Part shown: positions 53,961 through 62,862 of the stretch, piece by piece
Layout: the number at the start of each line of letters is the position of its first letter
How positions within the stretch are numbered: position 1 is the first letter of the stretch
NCBI RefSeq assembly: GCF_003347665.1
Contig: NZ_QDGA01000012.1
Span: 62,001-126,000 of the forward strand
Length of the DNA stretch: 64,000 bases
Source: Microvirga calopogonii
Lineage (GTDB): Bacteria > Pseudomonadota > Alphaproteobacteria > Rhizobiales > Beijerinckiaceae
Direction of reading: 5' to 3'
Translations under genes and position numbers: made by a program
The notes under the pieces: generated by a model
Told to the model about the DNA's origin: nothing
What the model saw: only the letters and a program-made list of their open reading frames with translations
Databases searched by the model: none

Positions 53961-54428
53961 TTAGAGGGCACCCTTCGGGACGCTCAGGGTGCCGGTGAGG
54001 CCGCCGCCCATCTTGCCGGCGGCACCGCCCTGCTGGGCCTGCTGCTTGGCGCGCTTCTCCATCTCGGCCATCTTGGCGGCCGCGCCGCAGGCCTGACCCT
54101 TGAACTGCTGGGACCGCTTATGGTCCTCGGAGAAGCTCTGGACCAGCTGGTCGGGAACCTGGCACCAATCCTTGTTGTCGGTCATCCACTTCTGGCCGGC
54201 CGCTCCGTTCGTCACGAGCTTGCTGAAGATGGTGCAGGCCTCCCGCGGGTCGAGCTTCTTGTTCTTGCCGCCGTTGGTGAGCTTGTTGATCTGCTGGATG
54301 AGGCCCTGGCGTTCCTGCAGGATCTTCTGCCCTTCCTGGCAGGCGCTCGACTGCGCAAAAGCAGGAGCGGACACGAAAATGCCGGCGACGGCCAACGCAG
54401 CCAGGATATGCGAACGGATGTGCGTCAT
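53961..54428 (-). CDS. Exported hypothetical protein
   Basis: 155 residues. A signal peptide (THIRSHILAALAVAGIFVSAPAFA) leads to a mature protein with SSACQEGQKILQERQGLIQQINKLTNGGKNKKLDPREACTIFSKLVTNG, four cysteines (in ACQE, ACTIF, WCQVP and QACGA), and a Gly-rich tail. I do not recognise a named family. The helical cysteine pattern suggests a disulfide-bonded periplasmic protein. It is cotranscribed with the gene below it (ubiA, 18 bp away). Confidence 0.8.
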   Translation of the reverse strand: MTHIRSHILAALAVAGIFVSAPAFAQSSACQEGQKILQERQGLIQQINKLTNGGKNKKLDPREACTIFSKLVTNGAAGQKWMTDNKDWCQVPDQLVQSFSEDHKRSQQFKGQACGAAAKMAEMEKRAKQQAQQGGAAGKMGGGLTGTLSVPKGAL

Positions 54429-54635
54429 GCCCAAAATTCCCTCGTTTGGCACGCGACGTCTCGCGCGCCTGTGTTCTGTTAACAGGTTCGGAGCCTTGAG
54501 GCCAAGAGGCGAATGGTCGCCTAAAGCACAGCCTGTGCCATCCCGCACCTGAATTTTTGGTGACCAAGACGGCCGGCCCCCTCCCTCGGGGCGGAGGAAC
54601 TTGATACAGGGGAGGCTGTTCAGCACAAGATCCCC

Positions 54636-55382
54636 ATGGCCGAGTACGACTTCAACGCTCCCCGCCTTTTCGTCGACGCGCCCCTCCGGGCCGGGTCCAG
54701 GATCGCGCTCGACCGGGGGCAGGCCAATTACCTCCTGAACGTCCTGCGCCTAAAGGCGGGGGAAACCGTGCTGATCTTCAACGGGCAGGACGGGGAGTGG
54801 CGGGCCGAGGTCGCGGTCGAGGGGCGCAAGGCCGCCGATCTCGTCTGCGTGGAGCGGACCCGGGACCAGGAGGCTGCTCCCGACATCATCTATGCCTTCG
54901 CGCCGCTCAAGCATGCCCGGCTGGACTATATGGTCCAGAAAGCCGTGGAGATGGGGGCGGGCGTTCTGCAGCCCGTCCTGACTCGTCGGACCCAGGCCAC
55001 CCGGGTCAACCTCGACCGCATGCGCAGCAACGCCATCGAGGCCGCCGAGCAATGCGGAATCCTGGCGATCCCCGGGGTGCGGGAAGAACAGGATTTGGAA
55101 CGTTTTCTCAAAGGCTTGGAGAAGGATCGGCTGGTCGTCTTCTGCGACGAGAACGCGCCCGTTTCCAACCCGGTCGAAGCCCTGGCCAAGCTTGGGAACA
55201 AACAAGCTGGTCTGGCCGTTATCGTGGGCCCCGAAGGGGGGTTCACCGATCAGGAGAGAGCGCTTGTCGCCGCCCACGAAAGTTGTGTTTGCGTATCGTT
55301 GGGTCCGCGAATCCTGCGAGCTGACACAGCCGCTGTGGCCGCGCTGGCAATCGTTCAGTCCGTGCTGGGCGACTGGAACTGA
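54636..55382 (+). CDS. rsmE: 16S rRNA (uracil1498-N3)-methyltransferase
   Basis: 248 residues. The SPOUT knot appears as VIVGPEGGFTDQERALVAA and VSLGPRILRADTAAVAALAIVQ, both diagnostic of RsmE. The N-terminal PUA-like part begins RLFVDAPLRAGSRIALDRGQANYLLNVLRLKAGE. It methylates U1498 of 16S rRNA. It is divergent from the exported hypothetical protein and 174 bp upstream of the YbdK-like ligase. Confidence 0.95.
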   Translation: MAEYDFNAPRLFVDAPLRAGSRIALDRGQANYLLNVLRLKAGETVLIFNGQDGEWRAEVAVEGRKAADLVCVERTRDQEAAPDIIYAFAPLKHARLDYMVQKAVEMGAGVLQPVLTRRTQATRVNLDRMRSNAIEAAEQCGILAIPGVREEQDLERFLKGLEKDRLVVFCDENAPVSNPVEALAKLGNKQAGLAVIVGPEGGFTDQERALVAAHESCVCVSLGPRILRADTAAVAALAIVQSVLGDWN

Positions 55383-55556
55383 TCACGCCGGCCGACAAAG
55401 ACTGAAGCCGATCAGCCTATAGATTCAGAAGCTTAGCAGTTTCACGGCGATTCGCCCCAATCTGGCCCTATTGCGCCGGAGTTTGGGCGCGATCGCCGCA
55501 GGCCGGTCCGCACGCGCGAAGATCATTTCTGAATAAGAACAGAGGATACCAAGGAA

Positions 55557-56696
55557 ATGAGCTGGGATTTCAAGTTCGGCATCGAGGAAGAGTACTTCGT
55601 CAACGATGCGCCGAAACGGGATATCGCCAAGGGGAAGATCAAGGAATTCTTTGCCGCCTGCCGGGACAGGGTCTCGGGCGACATTCACCCCGAAATGCTC
55701 GAGCCGCAGATCGAGATCGCCACCAAGCCCGTGCTGGAATTCTCCGAGGCCCGCAAGCAGCTTGCCGGGCTCCGGTCCTCCGTGGGCGCCGTCGCGCGCG
55801 AGTTCGATCTGTCCATCATGGCCTCCGGCACCCATCCGCTCGCCGTCTGGTCGCGGGTCCGCCCCACGGCGCAGCCGCGCTACGGGAAGGTCATGCACGA
55901 CCTGCAGATGCTCGGCAGCCGGAACGTCCTGTGCGGCATGCATGTCCACGTGGAGGTGCCTGAGCTGAGCATGCGCGTGGACATCATGAACCGGATCCAG
56001 CCCTACCTGCCGCTGCTGCTCGCGCTCTCGACCTCCTCGCCGTTCTGGCAGGCGCAGCGCACGGGCCTTCTCGGCTACCGGCTCGCGGCCTATCGCGAGC
56101 TGCCGCGCACGGGTCTCCCGGACCTGTTCGAGAACGAGCAGGACTACCAGCGCTACATCGACACCCTCGTGGCCGCCCGCGCCATCGAGAATTCCAGCTA
56201 TGTCTGGTGGGTGATCCGCCCGTCGCTCAAGCATCCGACCCTCGAGCTGCGCGTGGCCGACAGCTGCACGCGCCTCGACGACACCATCGCGATCGCCGCC
56301 CTCTACCGCTGCCTCGTGCGCCACTTGAGCCTCGACACCACGCTCAACGCCGGCCAGACCGGCGCCTCGCGGGCCATCAACGACGAGAACGGCTGGCGGG
56401 CTCAGCGCTACGGCATCCACGGCAGCTTCGTCGACGAGAAGACGCGCACCGCCAAGCCCGTGCGGGAACTCCTCGACGAGACCCTTGATCTCGTGGCCGA
56501 GGACGCCAAGGCGCTCGGTTGCCAGCGGGAGCTCGATCTCGCCCGCTGGATCGTGGCGCGCGGCACCAGCGCCGACCAGCAGCTGACGCTCTATACCGAA
56601 GCGGTCGGCCGCGGCCTGTCGAACCGGGACGCGCTCGCCGGCGTGGTTGACTGGCTCAGTGCTGAGACGATGGGAGAAACGGGGATCCGGCACTAG
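55557..56696 (+). CDS. Carboxylate-amine ligase, YbdK-type GCS2 family
   Basis: 379 residues. GIEEEYFVND at the start, THPLAVW, CGMHVHVEV and WWVIRPSLKHPTLELRVADS are the GCS2/YbdK motifs (glutamate-binding and metal sites). YbdK-type enzymes ligate an amine such as cysteine to a carboxylate with weak activity. It is followed by a terminator, then gshA. Not the main GshA, which is the next gene. Confidence 0.92.
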   Translation: MSWDFKFGIEEEYFVNDAPKRDIAKGKIKEFFAACRDRVSGDIHPEMLEPQIEIATKPVLEFSEARKQLAGLRSSVGAVAREFDLSIMASGTHPLAVWSRVRPTAQPRYGKVMHDLQMLGSRNVLCGMHVHVEVPELSMRVDIMNRIQPYLPLLLALSTSSPFWQAQRTGLLGYRLAAYRELPRTGLPDLFENEQDYQRYIDTLVAARAIENSSYVWWVIRPSLKHPTLELRVADSCTRLDDTIAIAALYRCLVRHLSLDTTLNAGQTGASRAINDENGWRAQRYGIHGSFVDEKTRTAKPVRELLDETLDLVAEDAKALGCQRELDLARWIVARGTSADQQLTLYTEAVGRGLSNRDALAGVVDWLSAETMGETGIRH

Positions 56697-56715
56697 CGGA
56701 TCGCATGGACCTCGG

Positions 56716-56742
56716 CGAGGGCGACAGCGCCCTCGTCGTTTT
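56716..56742 (+). terminator. Terminator after the YbdK-like gene
   Basis: CGAGGGCG - ACAG - CGCCCTCG hairpin, then T-C-GTTTTG. The short gap 56697-56839 otherwise contains only the gshA leader. Confidence 0.8.
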
Positions 56743-56839
56743 GTGCTTGGGTCCCTCATTGCGCCTTGGCCTTAAGCCCCTTATTGAGTCCCGACCCTGA
56801 GTCGGCGCGCCTTGAACGCGCTTTTTGATGAGGTGATGC

Positions 56840-58210
56840 ATGGCGCGGGACGTATCCGATACGACCCCCATTGGTGCGCGGTCGGAGCTCGTGGACTGGA
56901 TCGCCTCCGGCGAGAAGCCGCGGGACGCTTGGCGGCTCGGCACCGAACACGAGAAGATTCCGTTCTACACGGCCGATGCCACGCCCGTTCCCTATGACGG
57001 GGCTAAGGGCATCCGCGCGCTCCTGGAGGGCCTTCAGGTGCGCACCGGCTGGGCGCCGATCATGGAGGAGGGCCATCCCATCGGTCTCGCCGACGAAGTG
57101 GGCGGCGGGGCGATTTCGCTCGAGCCGGGCGGACAGTTCGAACTGTCGGGCGCGCCGCTCAGGACGCTGCACGAGACGGCCCGCGAGACGGCCCAGCACA
57201 TCGCCGACGCGAAGGCCGTCGGGGAGGGACTCGGCCTCGGCTTCCTCACCCTCGGCATGAGCCCGCTCTGGACCCGCGCCGAAACTCCGGTGATGCCGAA
57301 GGCGCGCTATCGCATCATGACGAACTACATGCCGAAGGTCGGCTCGCTCGGCCTCGACATGATGTACCGCACGTCTACCGTGCAGGTGAACATGGACTAT
57401 GCGTCCGAAGCCGACATGGTGAAGAAGCTCCGCGTGTCGCTTGCGCTTCAGCCCATCGCCACGGCGATCTTCGCCAACTCGCCGTTCACGGAGGGCAAGC
57501 CCAACGGCTTCCTCTCCATGCGTTCGCAGATCTGGCGCGATACGGATCGCGACCGCACGGGCATGATGGCTTTCGCGTTCGAGGACGGCTTCGGCTACGA
57601 GCGCTACGTGGACTGGGTGCTCGACGTCCCCATGTATTTCGTCAAGCGCGACGCGACCTACCACGACGTCGCCGGTTCATCCTTTCGTGACCTGTTCGCG
57701 GGCAAGCTCGCGCAATTGCCGGGCGAGCGCGCCACCCAGTCCGACTGGGCGAACCACGTCTCCACCGTCTTCCCCGAGGTGCGCCTGAAGCGCTATCTCG
57801 AAATGCGCGGCGCGGACGTGGGCAACGTCGAGCATATCGTTGCCTTGTCAGCATTCTGGACCGGCCTGCTCTACGACGAGGCGGCGCTCGACGGGGCATG
57901 GGAGCTGGTGAAGAACTGGACTGTGCAGGAGCGCGAGCAGCTGCGCGCCGATGTCCCCAAGCAGGCCTTGAAGGCAAGCATCGCAGGACGCTCCGTGCAG
58001 GATGTCGCCCGCGATGCGCTGGCGCTTTCGCGCGAAGGCCTCAAGCGGCGCGGCTATCTCGATGCGGCGGGCCAGGACGAGACACGGCATCTCGCCTACG
58101 CGGAAGAGATCGTCGCCTCGGGCCGCACGCAGGCCGAGCGGCTGCTGGAGCTTTACCACGGCGCGTGGAGGCAGTCGGTCGTTCCTGCCTTTAGGGAATG
58201 CGTGTTCTAA
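56840..58210 (+). CDS. gshA: Glutamate-cysteine ligase, plant-type
   Basis: 456 residues. WRLGTEHEKIPFY is the GTEHEK motif of plant/alphaproteobacterial GshA; GGAISLEPGGQFELSGAP, MGMSPLW-like LGMSPLWTRAETPVMPKARYRIMTNYMP, and MYRTSTVQVNMDYASE complete it. It makes gamma-glutamylcysteine, the first step to glutathione. ATG with GAGGTGATGC upstream. No gshB in the window. Confidence 0.95.
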   Translation: MARDVSDTTPIGARSELVDWIASGEKPRDAWRLGTEHEKIPFYTADATPVPYDGAKGIRALLEGLQVRTGWAPIMEEGHPIGLADEVGGGAISLEPGGQFELSGAPLRTLHETARETAQHIADAKAVGEGLGLGFLTLGMSPLWTRAETPVMPKARYRIMTNYMPKVGSLGLDMMYRTSTVQVNMDYASEADMVKKLRVSLALQPIATAIFANSPFTEGKPNGFLSMRSQIWRDTDRDRTGMMAFAFEDGFGYERYVDWVLDVPMYFVKRDATYHDVAGSSFRDLFAGKLAQLPGERATQSDWANHVSTVFPEVRLKRYLEMRGADVGNVEHIVALSAFWTGLLYDEAALDGAWELVKNWTVQEREQLRADVPKQALKASIAGRSVQDVARDALALSREGLKRRGYLDAAGQDETRHLAYAEEIVASGRTQAERLLELYHGAWRQSVVPAFRECVF

Positions 58211-58284
58211 AACTTTGTCTTCCCTTGCAAAGCGGGGTCTATCCCGCCCTCTTTGTAAAGGAGAAGGCAAAGAATGGGAAAGAT

Positions 58285-58320
58285 AGGTTCATTAATTGAT
58301 ATTATATATCGTTTAATCTA
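58285..58320. promoter_or_regulatory. AT-rich stretch upstream of the cadherin/RTX gene
   Basis: A GC-poor stretch of about 30 bp (TTAATTGATATTATATATCG and flanks) lies 85 bp before the ATG at 58403. It resembles the one upstream of 44246 in position and composition, and contrasts with the surrounding DNA. Possible promoter or AT-binding regulator site. Confidence 0.45.
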
Positions 58321-58402
58321 AGTTGACCTCCAAGTGTCTGCCCCTGGTTGCAGGGTAGGCCGGTTAGCGCCGGTCTGAACGACAAACGGCTTGGAGGAAG
58401 TG

Positions 58403-60964
58403 ATGACGACCCTGGAAATCCAGAATCTTGACTTTGATTACATCCTGCGAGAGCCCGATACGGAAGTACTCATCGACCGGGATCAGGACGTGGTTGTGGT
58501 TGCGGGCGATCACCCGTTTAAGGAACTGGCTATTTTATACTATGGTCAAGCGGACTTGCTCGGGGTTCGGACCGCAACTGACCAAGTTGAATTTCCCGAC
58601 GGCTTTGGCTTGGGCAAACGGGTTGTCGTTGCCGGCGTGGAGATCGGAACCGTCTCGTACGCAGATGAATTCGGGATTGCCTTTGAATTCAATGCCAGTG
58701 CGACAGCGGCCCAGGTTCAAACGATCATCAGGTCTTTGACTTATAAAGATACGTCGCAAAATACAGACTTCACTGCTTCGGACGATATCTACATCAGTCT
58801 GAATGACACCGCAGGCCAAGCAGCCTTAGCGCTCGTCCGCATCGGCGATAATGTCATTGGGACAGCGGAGAGTGACACCTTCATAGCCACCCAAGAGCTG
58901 ATCGGAGCGGGAGATCGGCTTCAAGGCGGTGACGGCAACGACATGCTGGTCCTGAACGGCGGTGGTTCTTTCAATCTCCACCTGATGGCCGGGCTTGAAA
59001 GCATCGAAACTATTGAAGGAACATCTTTCAACGATTTTGTGACACTGACCGCCGAGCAGTTGGCCGGGGTTGCCCTCATCAATGGCAAGGGCCATTCTGC
59101 AACGGTTATGGATCGGCTGACCGTCAAGGGGTCGAATATCGATCTGACCGGGAAGACGATTACCGGCTTCGACATTCATCTCGCGACCAATGGCGCGGAA
59201 ATTACTGTCGACAGTGTCGACAAGGCGCGGCTCGTGCATGGCTATGATACGTCCAACGATAAGCTGGTGCTCACGACGGGCACATTGGGAGAGGACGAGC
59301 GCCTTGCCCTTCATCGGCAAGGTATTGATACGGTCGTTGCTCGTAACGCGAATGGAGACCTCGTCGAAACAACCCATACCGCTCCGGAAATCACCCGTTT
59401 CGGTGAGGCGAATGTCATCGCCGCAATTGGAACCTCGACATTTCTGGACGCTGGCCGGGATTCAGTGCTGAGGGTGGATAGTGGCCTGCTGCATTCTCTG
59501 TCTCTTCACGTGGAACAGGGATCGCATGGACGTGATGTCATCGATGTCGATCAGTCAGGCGGGGTCACGCTTCTCGGGCAGGATGTCTATGTTGGCGGAA
59601 CCGATCCCGAAAACAAGATCGGGTACTTTTTCGCGTTGGACTCCTCCAGCTTAAGCTTCACATTCAACGATCGGGCAACGACTGCGCGTGTTCAACAGCT
59701 CATTCAGGCGCTGACCTACACCGCGAGCGCAGGTCAAGATGGGCAGACGCGCACGATCACCATGTATATCCGGGATGTTGCGTTGCGGCAGACAACGGCT
59801 CAGGTCACAGTCGAATTTGATGCTGACGGATCCCCAGACGATCCGGACGATCCCAACGAGGCTCCGACCGGTCTTGAGCTTCTCGGCACTTCCATCCGCG
59901 AGGGTTCGGCCACAGGCATAAAGGTCGGCGATCTTTCTGCCACGGATGCGCCAGGGACCATTCTGACGTACACGCTGCTCGACAATGCAGGCGGTCGCTT
60001 CGCGATCGGAGCGGATGGAAAATCCATCGTTGTGGCCAATGGCACGCTGCTCGATCATGAGCAGGCCCAGTCCCATGTCATCAAGGTGCAGGTCAGCGAC
60101 GGCGATCTGACCGCGACCAAGGAGTTCACCATTCAGGTGAGCGATGTCAACGAAGATCCGGTCAGCCTGAACCTCATCGGCGTTTCCGTTCGCGAGGCCA
60201 TTGCTAGTGGCACGAAGATCGGTGATCTGACGGCAGTCGATCCTGAGGGACATGCGCTGACTTACGCACTGCTCGACAACGCAGGCGGCCGCTTCGCGAT
60301 CGGGGCCGATGGCAAGTCCATCGTCGTGGCCAATGGCACGCTGCTCGATCATGAGCAGGCCCAGTCCCATGTCATCAAAGTGCAGGTGAGCGACGGCACC
60401 CTGACATCGGTGAAGGAGTTCACCATTCAGGTGAGCGACTGGACGGGTGAAACCGTGACGGGGACGTCCAGCCATGACGTCGTAGCTGGCGGCAGCGGCA
60501 ATGATGCCTTCGCTGGAGGGCTCGGCGACGACAAGCTGAAAGGCGATGCCGGCAACGATACGCTCAAGGGCGACGACGGCGCCGACATGCTGTCCGGCGG
60601 CGATGGCAACGATACGCTCTTTGGCGGTGCTGGCAACGACATCTTCGTGTTCGATGTGAAGCCTCACAAGAAGACGAATTACGACACCGTCAAGGATTAC
60701 AACGTGAAGCAGGACTCGATCCATCTCGATCATGCCGCTTTCACGAAGCTCGGAACGGGCAGCGCGTCCCTGCCGAAGATGCTCAAGGCCAAGCACTTCA
60801 AGCTGAGCACGCAACAGCAGGACAAGGACGATTACATCATCTACAACAAGGGCACGGGCGTGCTCTATTACGATGCCAACGGGAGTGCCGCAGGAGGCCG
60901 GACCGAGATCGCCAAGTTCTCGAACAAGCCCCTGCTCAAGGCGTCCGAGTTCTTCGTGATCTGA
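58403..60964 (+). CDS. Cadherin-like/RTX secreted protein
   Basis: 853 residues, no signal peptide. Two cadherin-like repeats lie near residues 520-580 and 618-678 (GGRFAIGADGKSIVVANGTL in both). RTX calcium repeats at about 690-745 (GSGNDAFAGGLGDDKLKGDAGNDTLKGDDGADMLSGGDGNDTL) follow, then the shared C-terminal domain ending ASEFFVI. An N-terminal region to about 480 resembles the DUF4347-like/VCBS extension of big secreted adhesins without a clear hit. GGAGG precedes the ATG at 58403. Probably exported by type I secretion. Confidence 0.87.
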   Translation: MTTLEIQNLDFDYILREPDTEVLIDRDQDVVVVAGDHPFKELAILYYGQADLLGVRTATDQVEFPDGFGLGKRVVVAGVEIGTVSYADEFGIAFEFNASATAAQVQTIIRSLTYKDTSQNTDFTASDDIYISLNDTAGQAALALVRIGDNVIGTAESDTFIATQELIGAGDRLQGGDGNDMLVLNGGGSFNLHLMAGLESIETIEGTSFNDFVTLTAEQLAGVALINGKGHSATVMDRLTVKGSNIDLTGKTITGFDIHLATNGAEITVDSVDKARLVHGYDTSNDKLVLTTGTLGEDERLALHRQGIDTVVARNANGDLVETTHTAPEITRFGEANVIAAIGTSTFLDAGRDSVLRVDSGLLHSLSLHVEQGSHGRDVIDVDQSGGVTLLGQDVYVGGTDPENKIGYFFALDSSSLSFTFNDRATTARVQQLIQALTYTASAGQDGQTRTITMYIRDVALRQTTAQVTVEFDADGSPDDPDDPNEAPTGLELLGTSIREGSATGIKVGDLSATDAPGTILTYTLLDNAGGRFAIGADGKSIVVANGTLLDHEQAQSHVIKVQVSDGDLTATKEFTIQVSDVNEDPVSLNLIGVSVREAIASGTKIGDLTAVDPEGHALTYALLDNAGGRFAIGADGKSIVVANGTLLDHEQAQSHVIKVQVSDGTLTSVKEFTIQVSDWTGETVTGTSSHDVVAGGSGNDAFAGGLGDDKLKGDAGNDTLKGDDGADMLSGGDGNDTLFGGAGNDIFVFDVKPHKKTNYDTVKDYNVKQDSIHLDHAAFTKLGTGSASLPKMLKAKHFKLSTQQQDKDDYIIYNKGTGVLYYDANGSAAGGRTEIAKFSNKPLLKASEFFVI
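59963..60438 (+). repeat. Direct duplication of a cadherin-repeat segment
   Basis: 59963-60144 and 60257-60438 are 182-bp copies, 294 bp apart, in the same frame. Much of the central 100 bp is identical (for example GGCACGCTGCTCGATCATGA). The copies differ at mostly silent positions, as expected for an older internal duplication. Confidence 0.9.
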
Positions 60965-60970
60965 AGCGAT

Positions 60971-61003
60971 AAGGGCTCTGGATCGTCTGTATCCAGGGCC
61001 TTT
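60971..61003. terminator. Terminator between convergent RTX and diguanylate cyclase genes
   Basis: GGCTCTGGAT / ATCCAGGGCC with one wobble pair, loop CGTCTGT, flanked by AA on the left and TTT on the right. Weak T-run, but placed for both genes. Confidence 0.65.
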
Positions 61004-61007
61004 GCCG

Positions 61008-62501
61008 TTAGGCTGCTTTTGCCGTTGCGACGCGGTTGCGGCCGTCCTGCTTGGCCCGGTAGAGGGCGGCGTCGGCGAGGGTGATCAGGTCTTCCGGGCC
61101 GTGGCGGGACCGGTCAAGGCTCGGGATGCGGGTCGCGCTGCCGACACTGACGGTCAGGGTGCGCGACGGGATGTTGGCCTCATGCCGCACACGAAGTGCC
61201 TCGACTTTCGCGCGGATGTCCTCGGCGACGGCCGCCGCGCCCGTCTCGTCGAGATCGGGCAGAAGAACCACGAGCTCCTCGCCCCCATAGCGGGCCACCA
61301 GTTCCCCCGGCCTGCGGGCCGCGCCCTCGATCGCCCCTGCAATGGTGCGCAGGCACTCGTCGCCGGCCTGATGGCCGTAGATGTCGTTGTAGGCCTTGAA
61401 CTGGTCCACATCGACGAGAAGCAAGGATACCGGCGATTTTTCCCGCGCGGCCCGGAGCCACGCCGCCTCGAGTTGCCTGTCGAACATGCGCCGGTTGGCG
61501 AGGCCCGTCAGTCCATCCGTGGCGGCGAGGACGGAGAGCTCGGCCTCCGCTTCCTCCCGTCGGCGCAGCTCCGCGGACAGGATCCAGCCGAGGGTTGCGA
61601 TGGTGGCGACGAGCAGGCTCATGACCACGGTCCGGAATACGAATTCCCGGTTCCAGTTCGCCAGCGCCTCGTCCCGCCCGACCGATGCAAGGACCCCGAT
61701 GGGGAACATGGGATTGCGGTGATAGCCGCCCATCCGCGTCACGCCATCGACCGGGGAGACATACTCGTAGGCGCCCGAGCCGCGTCTCTCGAGGAATTGC
61801 GGTTCGTTCGAAATATCGGCTCCGATGGCGCGTTCGATATAGGGATAGCGCGAGACGAGCGTCCCGTCCTTGTGGATGAGCGTGATGCTGCCCTGCAGAC
61901 CGACATTGAAGCGGCCAAAGAAATTGGCGAAGTACCGGGGCGGAATGCTGGCCTGGACAACGCCGCCGAAACTGCCGTCCGGCTTGTCGATGCGGCGGGA
62001 CAGGGTGAGAACCCAATCGCCGCCGAGCGGATCGCGGATCAGGGGGCCGAAGAACCAGTCGCGGCTGGCCGCGTCCCGATGATGCTGGAAGAACGCCTGC
62101 TTTTCGGCATTCACCTTGCCGCGATGGCCGGGCAGGGAACTCGTCAGGAGAAAGCCGTCGTCCTCATAGACCGAGAGGGACTTGATGCGGGGCAGGGACT
62201 GAACCCGCTCCACGAGGAAGGTGTCCAGCCTCTTGACCGCATCGGGCAGGATGCCGCCGGTCTCGACCCGGTCCACGACGTCCACCAAGAGAGCGTCCGC
62301 CACCTCGAAGGTGTCCTCCGCGTGCTGGACCAGGGATTTGGCGAGATTCAGGTTCTCGGCGTTGATGCGGGCGATCTCTTGCCCGCGCTCGTTCCAGTCG
62401 CGCCATCCCCCAAGGCCGAGGATCACGAGACAGACCACGACGACGAAGGCTCTCAGCCCCCGTGCCGCCGATCTCGGTCTCATGTGAGCGATTGCAGTCA
62501 T
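61008..62501 (-). CDS. Diguanylate cyclase with periplasmic sensor (Cache-like)
   Basis: 497 residues. An N-terminal helix (AFVVVVCLVILGLGGW) and a second one near 285-305 (VFRTVVMSLLVATIATLGWI) enclose a periplasmic domain of about 245 residues resembling dCache (GDWVLTLSRRIDKPDGSFGGVVQASI). The GGDEF domain at about 325-490 has the active site motif YGGEEL near residue 404. The product-inhibition I-site, normally RxxD five residues earlier, is RPGE here. It should make c-di-GMP in response to an outside signal. Confidence 0.93.
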   Translation of the reverse strand: MTAIAHMRPRSAARGLRAFVVVVCLVILGLGGWRDWNERGQEIARINAENLNLAKSLVQHAEDTFEVADALLVDVVDRVETGGILPDAVKRLDTFLVERVQSLPRIKSLSVYEDDGFLLTSSLPGHRGKVNAEKQAFFQHHRDAASRDWFFGPLIRDPLGGDWVLTLSRRIDKPDGSFGGVVQASIPPRYFANFFGRFNVGLQGSITLIHKDGTLVSRYPYIERAIGADISNEPQFLERRGSGAYEYVSPVDGVTRMGGYHRNPMFPIGVLASVGRDEALANWNREFVFRTVVMSLLVATIATLGWILSAELRRREEAEAELSVLAATDGLTGLANRRMFDRQLEAAWLRAAREKSPVSLLLVDVDQFKAYNDIYGHQAGDECLRTIAGAIEGAARRPGELVARYGGEELVVLLPDLDETGAAAVAEDIRAKVEALRVRHEANIPSRTLTVSVGSATRIPSLDRSRHGPEDLITLADAALYRAKQDGRNRVATAKAA

Positions 62502-62526
62502 GATCCCCCAACCATAACCGCCGGGG

Positions 62527-62844
62527 CTAGCCTGAGGCTAACTTGAGGCCGAGGATGCCGGACACGATCAGGCCGATGCAGACCAGACGCATCGCCGTCG
62601 CGGGTTCGCCGAAGAGATAGATGCCCAAAAGAGCCGTGCCGACGGTTCCGATTCCCGTCCAGACCGCATAGCCCGTTCCCACGGGCAGGGTCTTCAACGC
62701 CAGTCCGAGCAGGACGACGCTGACGATCATACTCAGGGCGGTCAGGATGGAAGGGACGGGGCGGGTAAAACCGTCCGTGTATTTCAGTCCGATGGCCCAA
62801 CCGATCTCGAACAAACCGGCAAGGCCAAGCCAAGTCCATGCCAT
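62527..62844 (-). CDS. sugE: SugE/Gdx-type SMR guanidinium exporter
   Basis: 105 residues, four helices. [20 protein letters not shown] shows Glu13 and Trp16; Ser42, Tyr59 and Trp62 ([11 protein letters not shown]) complete the five residues I know as conserved in guanidinium-specific Gdx proteins. They set this apart from the multidrug SMR at 13984. GGAGG lies 7 nt before the ATG at 62844. A guanidine-II riboswitch-like structure is just upstream. Predicted to export guanidinium in exchange for protons. Confidence 0.92.
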   Translation of the reverse strand: MAWTWLGLAGLFEIGWAIGLKYTDGFTRPVPSILTALSMIVSVVLLGLALKTLPVGTGYAVWTGIGTVGTALLGIYLFGEPATAMRLVCIGLIVSGILGLKLASG

Positions 62845-62862
62845 GACAGGACCTCCGTCATT

